From NCBI RefSeq assembly GCF_000183425.1, contig NC_014759.1, positions 2,139,001 through 2,203,000 of the forward strand: a DNA stretch of 64,000 nt, given 5' to 3'. The notes beneath the pieces were generated by a model. That model saw only the letters and a list, made by a program, of their open reading frames with translations. It was not told the origin of the DNA and ran no database searches. This DNA is from Marivirga tractuosa DSM 4126 (lineage in GTDB: Bacteria; Bacteroidota; Bacteroidia; Cytophagales; Cyclobacteriaceae). This document shows positions 24,020 to 33,370 of this stretch, one piece after another. Position 1 is the stretch's first letter; each line of letters begins with the position of its first letter. Position numbers and translations under genes: made by a program.

Positions 24020-25858
24020 TTATCTTGCTTCCACGAAATTTGTTAGCCTTTCGTATCCAAAGTGAAGCAAGTTGTTGAGATATGCCTTACCGTTATTTTC
24101 TATTTCTACTTCCACTTTACGCTTAAATTCCCAAATAGTATTTCTTCGCATCTCCATTATTTCTGCAAGTTCGTCCAGAGTATAGCGATCCTCATTGAGG
24201 TGCGTATATACAATGAAAAATGCTTTGGGTATATCAAATTTAATGCCTTTAAAAATGGTGTATGCAGTGGGGCTTTCATTATATCCACATTTGGTGCATC
24301 TTCTTGCCAAATTTTCATTATTGAGATAATATTTTTTGCTGTCACATTTCTGACATTCAAATCCATCCTTCCATTTAAATGAAGCTAGTATTTCTAGGCA
24401 TTGGTCTTTGGTATTAAAGATTTCCGTAAACTCATCGAAATTAAGGTTCTTATTTAAAAGCCTTTCACGCTGTATTTTTTTAATATTATTTTTCAATCGA
24501 TAATTATCTAAGTCGAGCATAGAATTAATTTGTGCAATTTCCCTAGACTGCTTATTGATCTGCGCGTTTCTTTGTTCCAGCTCTATATTTTTCTCATTCA
24601 AATCCTTAGTTCTTTCTTCTACTTTCCTTTCTAGTCCTCTATTTATTCTATTAATTACCTGCACATTCTGCTCATGCTGCGTTACAATTCTCTTCAAAGC
24701 GCGGTCTCTATTTGCTTTCAATATTCTAACCCGATCAGACAATGCAAAAGTCAAAAATAGCATCTCCAGTATAAAACCTATATGCAAGCTGTAGTAATTA
24801 AAAGTGTTGAAAGGTATAATTGACCAATTGATTAGCGCACGCATTAAAAATCCTAAAAATAATATGCCGTACGCCACCACGAAGAATCGTGCAGGTTTGT
24901 AGCCCCTTCTAAAAACAAAAATACTGCTTATAAAAATTATGGAAAGCAGTATGATTTCAATATTCCGAAACCGGAATAAACTAGGATCGAAAAATAGTGA
25001 ATAAAGGAAAAATGCAGATCGTGCCGTTAAAACAGCAATAATTAATTTATGAATTTTGGGTGATCTCATTTTTGTATTCAAAAAACGTATGGAAAATATA
25101 GTTGACCATAGGATAATCGAATAGAGTGCCACACCATACGCTAACTGATTCCAATCCGGCTGCTCAGGCCATAAATATTGATAAGCTATACCGTCAATAC
25201 ACAATGCATAAAAACCAACACTCAAAATGTAGAAAGTATAGTAAATATATTTAATTTCTCTTATAGCCAGGAAAATCAATAAATTATAAAGTGAAATGAT
25301 TAAAATCATCCCGTAAAAAATTCCATATAGAAAATATTCATTTAGGCTATACTGAATAAAACGGTCTATACGCTTTATAGCAATTCTAATATCAGCATAT
25401 TGTGAATTCCGAACTTGAATGTATGCTTCATATTCACTGTTGGCATCTAGTGTCAAATCGAAGTTTTTGTGCTTGATGGATTTGCTACTGAATGGATAGG
25501 CATCCCCCAAATTATACTTTCTAAACACACCTTTATCTTGCCTTATAAATACATTTATACTGTCTATAGTTTGATCATAAAACTCCAATATATAATTTCC
25601 TTCATATTCGGGGAGTACAAAGTTTAATTGCACCCAGTAGGTAGAATTCCTATTATAATCATCGGGTTCAAAATCCGTTCTTTGCCTAAAATTTGATTCA
25701 AAGGAAGGGGATTTAACATCTGAAAAAGTCAGCTGATTGCTTTTGTCCTCATATGAATACAACTCCTTCATGCCTAGAATTACCTCATCCTGATCTTGAT
25801 TTATTTCAAGGGGGCTAAATGAAATTTGAAATGATAAAATGAATATATATAGCAACAT
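24020..25858 (-). CDS. 7TMR-DISM sensor fused to IS1595-type zinc ribbon and HTH: candidate membrane-bound PUL regulator
   Basis: This 612-residue protein has five parts. They are a signal peptide (about 1-15); a periplasmic 7TMR-DISMED2-type jelly-roll domain (about 25-155; NRNSTYWVQLNFVLPEYEGN); a seven-helix 7TMR-DISM membrane domain (about 165-385); a long coiled coil (about 390-480); and a cytoplasmic C-terminus. The last part has a zinc ribbon, Cys502-x2-Cys505-x15-Cys521-x2-Cys524. It is followed by SPTAYTIFKGIKFDIPKAFF and an HTH (TLDELAEIMEMRRNTIWEFK). This matches the N-terminal DNA-binding region of IS1595-family transposases; the DDE catalytic domain is absent. 7TMR-DISM proteins usually end in kinase, cyclase or LytTR/LuxR outputs. 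The position just upstream of susC suggests a carbohydrate-sensing transcription regulator. The function is inference. Confidence 0.75.
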   Translation of the reverse strand: MLLYIFILSFQISFSPLEINQDQDEVILGMKELYSYEDKSNQLTFSDVKSPSFESNFRQRTDFEPDDYNRNSTYWVQLNFVLPEYEGNYILEFYDQTIDSINVFIRQDKGVFRKYNLGDAYPFSSKSIKHKNFDLTLDANSEYEAYIQVRNSQYADIRIAIKRIDRFIQYSLNEYFLYGIFYGMILIISLYNLLIFLAIREIKYIYYTFYILSVGFYALCIDGIAYQYLWPEQPDWNQLAYGVALYSIILWSTIFSIRFLNTKMRSPKIHKLIIAVLTARSAFFLYSLFFDPSLFRFRNIEIILLSIIFISSIFVFRRGYKPARFFVVAYGILFLGFLMRALINWSIIPFNTFNYYSLHIGFILEMLFLTFALSDRVRILKANRDRALKRIVTQHEQNVQVINRINRGLERKVEERTKDLNEKNIELEQRNAQINKQSREIAQINSMLDLDNYRLKNNIKKIQRERLLNKNLNFDEFTEIFNTKDQCLEILASFKWKDGFECQKCDSKKYYLNNENLARRCTKCGYNESPTAYTIFKGIKFDIPKAFFIVYTHLNEDRYTLDELAEIMEMRRNTIWEFKRKVEVEIENNGKAYLNNLLHFGYERLTNFVEAR

Positions 25859-26052
25859 CTTCTACAAATTATGAACTCAATTTAAGCTTTATTAACCTAA
25901 TAAAATAAACTAGCATTAATTTTCAAATATTCTTTAACTGTTAAAAACTAAAGCAAAAGGATTTGAAATAACTTTCTTTATCGTTTTTGACAGAATTATT
26001 TATATTGCAGTATATTAGATTTTTAATACTTTTTTAATCTTAAATTATAATT

Positions 26053-27555
26053 ATGTTCAATTCAAAACCTTTCAATCCCTTGGCTTATCTTGCTATTGTA
26101 CTAATTTCAACTTTTTGGTCAGCTTGCTCACAAAAAAAAGAGGAATACAAAGCTACAGATACAAATTCGCAAGCACAGAAAATTACACTAGAGCCTTTTG
26201 CAAATAATAATGGTGTATACCCACCTGATTCCATTTATTCCGGACCATTTTTTAAAGCAAATTACGATTACCCAGAAAAAGTAGCTCCCAAAGAATATCC
26301 ATGGGAGAACATCACAGCAGGTCAGCCCATCACTCAAGAAAATGCTGCTGATTATATCATGTCCATCAGAAAATACATTGGCGATGCTATGGCTAAAATG
26401 ATTGATGAACCAGAGAATTGGCCAAACAGTGAATTCCGAAAAGATTGGTACAATATGGCTTGGAGTGCTCAAACCTATGAAAAACAGGGATGGGAAGGCC
26501 TCGAAACGGTCTATGGAACTATGACTGGACAGGTACTAAAAAACGATATTTTTAAAGACTACGGATTTGAAGGCCCCATGCAAAATCATGCATTGGTTTA
26601 TTATAATGATGTAGCCTCTCTTACCCTAAATGAACTATGGAAATCGAATGATGAAAGTGGTTTCTATCCAGAATATACTACTAAAGCCGCACAGTTTAAA
26701 CAAAACGCTATTATTATCAAAGCTGCAGGTACTACGGCAACAGCTGAAGACTGGGATATTATGGAAGGCGCAAAAACTTTCCCTATTTACAGAGAGATGG
26801 CTTTTGGACCGATGAAAGGCAAAGGTCCTGTTTTGCAGGATTTGGCTTGGATACAATTTGATATTATTATTAAGGATACTATTGCGGCACCAGAAACAGG
26901 CTGGGTATTTTCCACTTTTATTTACGACAAAGAAAGTGAAGGTAAAACCACTTTTGAACGCCTAGAGCTTTTGGGAGTTGCTTGGGGAAATGACCCAGGA
27001 CAAATGGATACTAGCAAAGCATTGACTGAAACATACCTGAATCCTGACGCTCCAGATTATTACAAGGCTAATATAGGATACGGAGATCGACTTTCAGGCC
27101 CTATTGATGTAGCCATGGTAGGCGGAATAACTGCAGATGGAACCCCCGATAGCGTTTTTGTATTAGATGAACAAGGAACAGCATCAGGCGGTAAATCGTA
27201 TTTACACTTTAGAGCTTCTGCTTGTATGAGTTGTCATGGCACTGCTACATTCCCACCACAAAATGACTTCTACCCATCGCCTAAGCAAAATTTAGTATAT
27301 ACTGACACGCTTTATAATCCTTCAAGCAAAGGCTGGAGTAATTACTTTCAAAATAGAGCAGGGACTGAAATTATGCCTGCTTTGGATGGAAAGCAAAAAT
27401 CAATTATGGCTTTGGACTATGACTTATTTATGCAGTTTGCACTAAACAACTCACGATTGGCAGGAAATTACGATAACAAACCTGAAAAACCGCAAGATTA
27501 TAAAGGTTTAAGCCATGAAGAATATCCAGCACTTTACATGCCGAGGTCTAAATAA
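26053..27555 (+). CDS. Large lipoprotein with a single heme c motif (uncharacterised)
   Basis: This 500-residue lipoprotein has its lipobox at FWSACS (Cys25). A single CxxCH heme c site, CMSCH (Cys391, Cys394, His395), lies in the C-terminal third in the context FRASACMSCHGTATFPPQND. Possible distal Met ligands follow but cannot be assigned. The N-terminal 380 residues are rich in Trp/Tyr and acidic residues and resemble no domain I recognise. The protein would be attached to the periplasmic or outer face and might carry electrons or sense redox state. It is transcribed divergently from the 7TM regulator (194-bp gap) and ends at a hairpin, so it is a single-gene transcript. Confidence 0.65.
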   Translation: MFNSKPFNPLAYLAIVLISTFWSACSQKKEEYKATDTNSQAQKITLEPFANNNGVYPPDSIYSGPFFKANYDYPEKVAPKEYPWENITAGQPITQENAADYIMSIRKYIGDAMAKMIDEPENWPNSEFRKDWYNMAWSAQTYEKQGWEGLETVYGTMTGQVLKNDIFKDYGFEGPMQNHALVYYNDVASLTLNELWKSNDESGFYPEYTTKAAQFKQNAIIIKAAGTTATAEDWDIMEGAKTFPIYREMAFGPMKGKGPVLQDLAWIQFDIIIKDTIAAPETGWVFSTFIYDKESEGKTTFERLELLGVAWGNDPGQMDTSKALTETYLNPDAPDYYKANIGYGDRLSGPIDVAMVGGITADGTPDSVFVLDEQGTASGGKSYLHFRASACMSCHGTATFPPQNDFYPSPKQNLVYTDTLYNPSSKGWSNYFQNRAGTEIMPALDGKQKSIMALDYDLFMQFALNNSRLAGNYDNKPEKPQDYKGLSHEEYPALYMPRSK

Positions 27556-27564
27556 TGACAAAAA

Positions 27565-27597
27565 GGGAGGCTTCTTATCGATGATTTAAAGCCTCCC
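27565..27597 (+). terminator. Hairpin after the heme c lipoprotein gene
   Basis: The 9-bp stem is GGGAGGCTT (27565-27573) paired with AAGCCTCCC (27589-27597), ten bases after the TAA stop. The following tract is only moderately T-rich, so this could be a weak terminator or a 3'-end stabiliser. Confidence 0.6.
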
Positions 27598-27698
27598 ATC
27601 TTAAAACAACCGTCAGAATTTTATTTTAATAGGGTAAAGTGGATATTTACACTTAATAGGGGATTAATTAACATAGGGAAAGTGTTCAAAATAATGAT

Positions 27699-30600
27699 AT
27701 GGAAGGAGAATTAATCTACAATTCAACATCAACAAGTATTTTTAAGACCAAAATAGCAAAATACGATTCCGATGTATTGGTAAAACTGCTTAAAAAAGAG
27801 CAAGAAACAGAGAAAAAAATTAATCAGTTTGAAAATGAGCTGTATATAAGCAGCAAATTAGAAAAAAGTGGATTCAGAAAAGCATTAGATAAAACCTTTA
27901 TTGAAGGGCAACATGCGCTTGTTTTGGAATACGTCCCAGGACTTCCATTATCTCAAGTATTTGCAAAACCCGTTGGCATTGGTGAATTCTTAAATATCGC
28001 CATTCAGTGTTCTACATTGCTAGGTAGTTTACATCAAAAGCACATTATCCATAAAGATATTAATAGTAACAATATCCTTTATGACAATACAAATAAGAAA
28101 ATCTCGATCATAGATTTTAATATCTCATCTGAAATTAACTTAAAATCTAATCATCTTGAAAACCCAGATCGACTAGAAGGCACTTTACAATACATCTCCC
28201 CTGAGCAAACCGGTCGTGTAAATAGAATAATTGACTATCGTTCAGATTTATACTCATTAGGCATTACACTATACGAATTACTAATTGGAACTCTACCTTT
28301 CGAAACTGACGATTCACTTGAGTTAATTCATTTCCATATAGCTAAAAAGCCTACTGCTCCGCACAAGCATAATAAAAATATACCAGAGGTACTCTCTGAA
28401 ATTATTTTAAAGTTGCTATCCAAAAATGCTGAAGACCGCTATCAATCTGCTGAAGGATTATTACATGACCTCAATAAATGCCAAAGATCTTGGGAAAAAG
28501 ATTCCAAAATAGCGGATTTTGCTGTTGGTATGGAAGATTTCTCCAATCAATTTAGTATACCGGAGAAACTATACGGTAGATCAAGTGAAAAACAACAACT
28601 AATTGAGGCTTTCACAAGGGCAAGCAACCATCAAAAGGAATTAGTGCTGGTATCAGGAGCTTCAGGGACCGGTAAATCGGCCCTAATAAGTGAAGTAAAC
28701 AAACCAATAACCGAGAAAAAAGGGGAATTCTTGAGTGGTAAATTTGACCAATTTCAACGGAACAACCCTTATTTCGCCATAAGTCAGGCTTTCAAAAGCT
28801 TTACCCAGTCCATACTTACTAAAGAAGAAAGCCAATTAAAAATATGGAAGGATAGAATTCAAAAGGCACTAGGTGAAAACGGAGAAGTACTTTTGGAAAT
28901 CATTCCCGAAATGGAGCTTATCATTGGTGCTCAGCCAGCATTGGCAAGCTTGGGTGCAGCCGAATCTCAAAATAGACTGAATTTCGTCTTTCAGAAATTT
29001 ATAAAAGCCATTGCAAAGCCTGAACACCCCTTTGTGCTTTTTATTGATGATATGCAATGGGGAGATACGGCTTCCTTAAATCTACTCCATGCCATTCTAT
29101 CCGATAAGGAAATTGAGAATTTGTTGGTGATATTATCCTACAGAGATAATGAGGTTACAGAGGCTCATCCTTTCCAATTAATGCTGGATAAGCTTAAAAA
29201 AGATGAGCTTGTAGTCAATAATATAGAACTGGAGAACCTGTCACTCACTTCTATTGTTGCCCTTTTGGAAGATGCGCTTTTAGACAAAGGAGCGCATGTC
29301 AATGCATTAGCTGAACTAATAAAAAACAAAACTGGAGGAAATGCTTTTTTCGTCACGCAATTCCTAAAGAATCTTTACGAAGAATCTTATATCACTGCTA
29401 AACCCAATGAAAGAAAGTGGAGCTTTGAATTAGATAAAGTAAGTAAAATGGGATTCAGTGATAATGTCCTGGATTTAATGATGCAAAAAGCTGCAAAACT
29501 ACCTTCAGATTTGCAAGAAATACTTAAAACCGCTTCGGTAATAGGTAATACATTTAGTTTACAGGAATTGGCTCAGCTTAGAGATAAAAGAAATGAAGAA
29601 GTTGTACCTCTTCTAAAAAATGCCCTTCAGGAGAACCTAATTCTTCCTTTAAGGGATAATACAGCACTTTTATCTTCATCTGAAATAAAGGAAAAGATTG
29701 AATTCAAATTTGTACATGATAGAATCCAACAAGCATTTTATGAATTATTAGGTATTGAAAAAGCGCAAGTTCTGCATTTATCAATCGGGAGAATGATTAA
29801 AGCGCAAGTAACTCCTGCAGGTGAAAGCAACTTGCTTTTTGATATGGTCAACCATTTCAATCAGGCCTTAACTCTTATAACATCAGCGGAAGAAAAAATT
29901 GAGGTAGGTAAGTTAAATGCCGCTGCGTGTAAAAAAGCAATCCTAAGTGCAGCTTATGAATCAGCTTTAAGCTATGCAAAAAACGGGATGAAACTTATCG
30001 AAGGGGAAGATCTTAGTAATGAGGCTGAACTAGTATATCAAATAAATTTAAGCAGGGCTGAAGCTGAACATTTGTGCGATCAGGATGAGACTGCTAATCA
30101 GTTTTATGATAGAGCCATTGAATTAGCAACAGACAAAAATCAAAAAGCTGATGCCTACGAGAAAAAAATTCATTTCTACACTAATATAGGTGAGTTTAGA
30201 AGTGCTTATGCAACTGGAAGTGAAGTTTTAAAGAAAATATTCAACATAAAATTACCGAAAAACCCTCCAAAGCCTGCTTTAATCATCAATATGCTAAAAA
30301 CCAAAAGCAGATTTAAAGGGCAACCGATTAGGGATTTTGTTAATCACAAAACTGCTGAAGATCAAGATATCATTATGGCTGTAAAATTAATGGCAGCCAT
30401 CTTAAAATCTGCTTATCAAATCAAACCTGAATTAGCGGTTGCCAATGCCATGGTTATGGTCAATTTATGCATGAAAAATGGTAACACATCTGAAAGTGCC
30501 ATTGGATATTTAGTGTTTGGCGGAATTTTCATGGGTGGCATTTTAGGAATGCGAAAAACAGGTCAGCAATTTGGTCAATTAGCGCACGACCTGAATGAAA

Positions 30601-32978
30601 AGTACGGCAATATGACTCAACGAAGTGAAGTGCTTTTCGTGAACGGTTATTTTGCTACTTCCTGGCTAAATCCTGCGATTGAGGCAGAGCAATACTTTAC
30701 GAAAGCATATGAGTCGGGTTTGGAAACAGGCGATCTTTTCCATACAGGATGTAGTTGCTGTGCTACTTTACAGAATCAATTAATGCGCGGAGTTCCATTA
30801 GATGAAATTGAAAAGAAAGCTTCCGCATATGAAGAGTTACTCGAAAATTTGTCCAATAATCAAGAACTAATTGGCACGGTTAAGGCTGTAAAACAAGCTG
30901 TAATGTGCTTTCAAGGTAAAACTGACAGAGCTATTTCATTTGATGATGAACATTTTTCAGAGAAAGAATATGCTACTAAAACCGAAGATTATGTATCTCA
31001 GCATTTTGCACATTACTTCTTTATTAACCAATTATGCAACAACTATTTAAATAGAGATTTTGAAAAAACTGATGAGACCATTAATAAATCGAAAAAATTA
31101 ATGGATGCATCTGCCGGAATGCTACACAGCACTGAACACTATTTCTGGTCAGGAATGAATGCGGCATTAATGTCTACAAAATCAAAGGGGAAAAAGTCCC
31201 TTTTAAATGTTGCAATAAAGAAATTTAAGAAATGGAAAGAGCAGAATCCACATAATTTTGAAGCGAAGTACTTGTTTTTGAAGGCCGAGAGCGAATTTTT
31301 AGTTAAAAAGTACTGGCAAGCTTCCAAAACTTATGCTCAGGCAATTCAAAGTGCTAGAAAATACAATTACAATCATTTACCGGCAATGATACATGAACGG
31401 ATAGCTCAATTAATGGATATTGAAAACCGTCATGAAGAAGCAAAATACCACCTTAACAGGGCAATTATAATATACAGCAAGCAAGGATTCCGTAACAAAG
31501 CGGAACACCTGCAAAAGAAGCAAAGCACTGTTTACGGGACTAATGACATCACCATGTCGACTCAGGCTACAAGTTCTGCCAGAATAACTGATTATAGCTT
31601 TGAAGGAGCGAATACAATTGATATCAATACCATAATAAAATCTTCTCAAACCTTATCGGGTGAAGTAGTCCTATCCAAATTACTGGATAAGGTTATGCAC
31701 TTGGTTATCGAAAATGCAGGTGCTGAAAAGGGTTTCTTACTATTGAAAAATGAGGAAACCCATCAATGGTTTGTAGAAGCCAGCTGTGATGTAGAAAATA
31801 CTGAAGTTGAGTTAATGCAACATATCCCCATTAAAGATATGATGCCAAGAGGGAAAAACCCTCAAATATCAGCAGGCATTGTAAACTATGTAATGCGAAC
31901 AGAGGAAAGCGTAGTACTGAATGATGCTACCAAGGAAGGGAATTTCACGCAAGATGAGCATGTAGTACTATACAATCCTAAATCTATTTTATGCATTCCT
32001 TTGGTTTACAAAGGCAAATTGCTAGGGATTTTATATTTGGAGAATAATCTTTCTTATGGTGCTTTCAATGCTGACCGCACTAAGATCTTAAATATGCTCA
32101 CTACTCAAATGGCCATCTCCATTGAAAATGCAATGTTATATGAAAATCTCGAAGAAAAAGTACAAGAGCGAACTGCTGAGGTCGTGGAACAAAAGGAAAT
32201 TATTGAGAGGAAAAATGAAAATATTACAGCCAGTATAAAATATGCGGAAAGAATTCAAAGCGCTGCATTACCGACTAATGAAAGCATCAGCGAATCACTG
32301 AAAGAGAATTTCATCTATTTTAAGCCTCGAGACATCGTGTCGGGTGATTTTTATTGGTTTGCTAAAACAGAAAACAAAATATTTATCGCCGCAGTGGATT
32401 GCACTGGTCATGGCGTTCCGGGTGCTTTTATGTCATTAGTAGGAGAATCTCATTTGACCAGTATTGTTAAACAAAATAATATTTTGGAGCCCGGAAAAAT
32501 ATTGGATCATTTACATGAAGCTATACAGCGCTCTTTAAAACAAAAAGAAACCAACAATCAAGATGGTATGGATGCTGCGCTGTGCGCCATTGATATTGAA
32601 GCTAATACATTAGAATTTGCTGGTGCCAATAATCCATTGGTGATGGTTGATAAAGAAGGGGAAATGACAATCATTAAAGCCAACAAAATGGCGATTGGCG
32701 GCAAACGCAAAACCAAGAGGAATGAGAAGTTCACCAATCACAAATTCGATTTAACCAATGGAACCACTTATTATATCTACTCTGATGGATATGCAGACCA
32801 ATTTGGTGGCCCTGATGATAGAAAATTCATGGTAGGTAAAATGAAAAAATTACTTCAGGAAATTGCATTGGAGCCATTGGATAAACAAAAATCTATACTT
32901 GATGATAGATTTGAAAGCTGGAAAGGACAACAGTCTCAAGTTGATGATGTGTTGGTTATAGGGTTTAGAATCACTTAA
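27699..32978 (+). CDS. Multidomain signalling protein: Ser/Thr kinase - AAA ATPase - helical repeats - GAF - SpoIIE phosphatase
   Basis: This 1759-residue cytoplasmic protein begins with a Ser/Thr kinase domain (about 5-270). Its catalytic loop is HKDINSNN (Asp120), DFN replaces DFG (139-141), and SPEQ takes the place of APE. The glycine-rich loop is poor. An AAA/STAND-like ATPase follows (about 290-560), with Walker A GASGTGKS (320-327) and Walker B FVLFIDDMQWGD. About 700 residues of TPR-like helices come next, then a GAF domain (about 1330-1475), a coiled coil, and a SpoIIE/PP2C phosphatase (about 1520-1757). The metal ligands are in SGDFYWF (Asp1550) and VDCTGHGVPGAFMS (Asp1567). Kinase and phosphatase in one chain suggest a switch acting on a partner, perhaps an anti-sigma antagonist. 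The gene stands alone between terminators. Confidence 0.85.
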   Translation: MEGELIYNSTSTSIFKTKIAKYDSDVLVKLLKKEQETEKKINQFENELYISSKLEKSGFRKALDKTFIEGQHALVLEYVPGLPLSQVFAKPVGIGEFLNIAIQCSTLLGSLHQKHIIHKDINSNNILYDNTNKKISIIDFNISSEINLKSNHLENPDRLEGTLQYISPEQTGRVNRIIDYRSDLYSLGITLYELLIGTLPFETDDSLELIHFHIAKKPTAPHKHNKNIPEVLSEIILKLLSKNAEDRYQSAEGLLHDLNKCQRSWEKDSKIADFAVGMEDFSNQFSIPEKLYGRSSEKQQLIEAFTRASNHQKELVLVSGASGTGKSALISEVNKPITEKKGEFLSGKFDQFQRNNPYFAISQAFKSFTQSILTKEESQLKIWKDRIQKALGENGEVLLEIIPEMELIIGAQPALASLGAAESQNRLNFVFQKFIKAIAKPEHPFVLFIDDMQWGDTASLNLLHAILSDKEIENLLVILSYRDNEVTEAHPFQLMLDKLKKDELVVNNIELENLSLTSIVALLEDALLDKGAHVNALAELIKNKTGGNAFFVTQFLKNLYEESYITAKPNERKWSFELDKVSKMGFSDNVLDLMMQKAAKLPSDLQEILKTASVIGNTFSLQELAQLRDKRNEEVVPLLKNALQENLILPLRDNTALLSSSEIKEKIEFKFVHDRIQQAFYELLGIEKAQVLHLSIGRMIKAQVTPAGESNLLFDMVNHFNQALTLITSAEEKIEVGKLNAAACKKAILSAAYESALSYAKNGMKLIEGEDLSNEAELVYQINLSRAEAEHLCDQDETANQFYDRAIELATDKNQKADAYEKKIHFYTNIGEFRSAYATGSEVLKKIFNIKLPKNPPKPALIINMLKTKSRFKGQPIRDFVNHKTAEDQDIIMAVKLMAAILKSAYQIKPELAVANAMVMVNLCMKNGNTSESAIGYLVFGGIFMGGILGMRKTGQQFGQLAHDLNEKYGNMTQRSEVLFVNGYFATSWLNPAIEAEQYFTKAYESGLETGDLFHTGCSCCATLQNQLMRGVPLDEIEKKASAYEELLENLSNNQELIGTVKAVKQAVMCFQGKTDRAISFDDEHFSEKEYATKTEDYVSQHFAHYFFINQLCNNYLNRDFEKTDETINKSKKLMDASAGMLHSTEHYFWSGMNAALMSTKSKGKKSLLNVAIKKFKKWKEQNPHNFEAKYLFLKAESEFLVKKYWQASKTYAQAIQSARKYNYNHLPAMIHERIAQLMDIENRHEEAKYHLNRAIIIYSKQGFRNKAEHLQKKQSTVYGTNDITMSTQATSSARITDYSFEGANTIDINTIIKSSQTLSGEVVLSKLLDKVMHLVIENAGAEKGFLLLKNEETHQWFVEASCDVENTEVELMQHIPIKDMMPRGKNPQISAGIVNYVMRTEESVVLNDATKEGNFTQDEHVVLYNPKSILCIPLVYKGKLLGILYLENNLSYGAFNADRTKILNMLTTQMAISIENAMLYENLEEKVQERTAEVVEQKEIIERKNENITASIKYAERIQSAALPTNESISESLKENFIYFKPRDIVSGDFYWFAKTENKIFIAAVDCTGHGVPGAFMSLVGESHLTSIVKQNNILEPGKILDHLHEAIQRSLKQKETNNQDGMDAALCAIDIEANTLEFAGANNPLVMVDKEGEMTIIKANKMAIGGKRKTKRNEKFTNHKFDLTNGTTYYIYSDGYADQFGGPDDRKFMVGKMKKLLQEIALEPLDKQKSILDDRFESWKGQQSQVDDVLVIGFRIT

Positions 32979-33008
32979 AGGGGAATAAATTAGCTAAATA
33001 AATCGTTT

Positions 33009-33052
33009 AAAAAAAAGGAGGCTTTCTTAATTGTATTTTTAAGAAAGTCTCC
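33009..33052. terminator. Bidirectional terminator between convergent genes
   Basis: The 14-bp stem with one G-T pair is GGAGGCTTTCTTAA (33017-33030) with TTAAGAAAGTCTCC (33039-33052). It is preceded by eight A (33009-33016), which read as a T-run on the minus strand, and followed by T-rich sequence on the plus strand. It serves both the large kinase gene and the small membrane protein gene. Confidence 0.85.
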
Positions 33053-33072
33053 ATCTATTATATTTAAAATAT

Positions 33073-33273
33073 TTATTTTCCTCCCTTAGATCTTAAGAAA
33101 GCACCTACTAAAAGCACTACCACGCTAACAATAAGCGGTGTCCAATCTGCTGAACTTACCGCTATATCCATTCCCAAGACACTAAAACTTTCAGAGTCCT
33201 GCATTGCTTGATAGCCAAACATTATGGTTCCAACAATTCCAATAACTAAAATAATTGTTCCAATCGTTTTCAT
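33073..33273 (-). CDS. Small two-helix membrane protein (DUF3185-like)
   Basis: This 66-residue protein is made of two transmembrane helices (about 4-22 and 41-58) separated by a polar loop, ending in RSKGGK. The layout, with MKTIGTIILVIGIVGTIMFG first and VVVLLVGAFLRSKGGK last, resembles the small DUF3185-type membrane proteins, whose function is unknown. I chose the ATG at 33273; a start at 33315 would add a poorly fitting extension. It stands alone on the minus strand, 97 bp after the VOC gene. Confidence 0.65.
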   Translation of the reverse strand: MKTIGTIILVIGIVGTIMFGYQAMQDSESFSVLGMDIAVSSADWTPLIVSVVVLLVGAFLRSKGGK

Positions 33274-33370
33274 AAATAGTCGTTTACAATTAAAAACGAA
33301 GAAAAATACCTTCATTTGTATTTAATACAAACGGCATTACAAACAATTAGTTGCTGAGCAAACATAGTTA

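Noticed and set aside
27565..27597. Strong intrinsic terminator after the heme c gene
   Set aside because: The hairpin is good but the T-run is weak, so it is listed as a modest-confidence terminator only.
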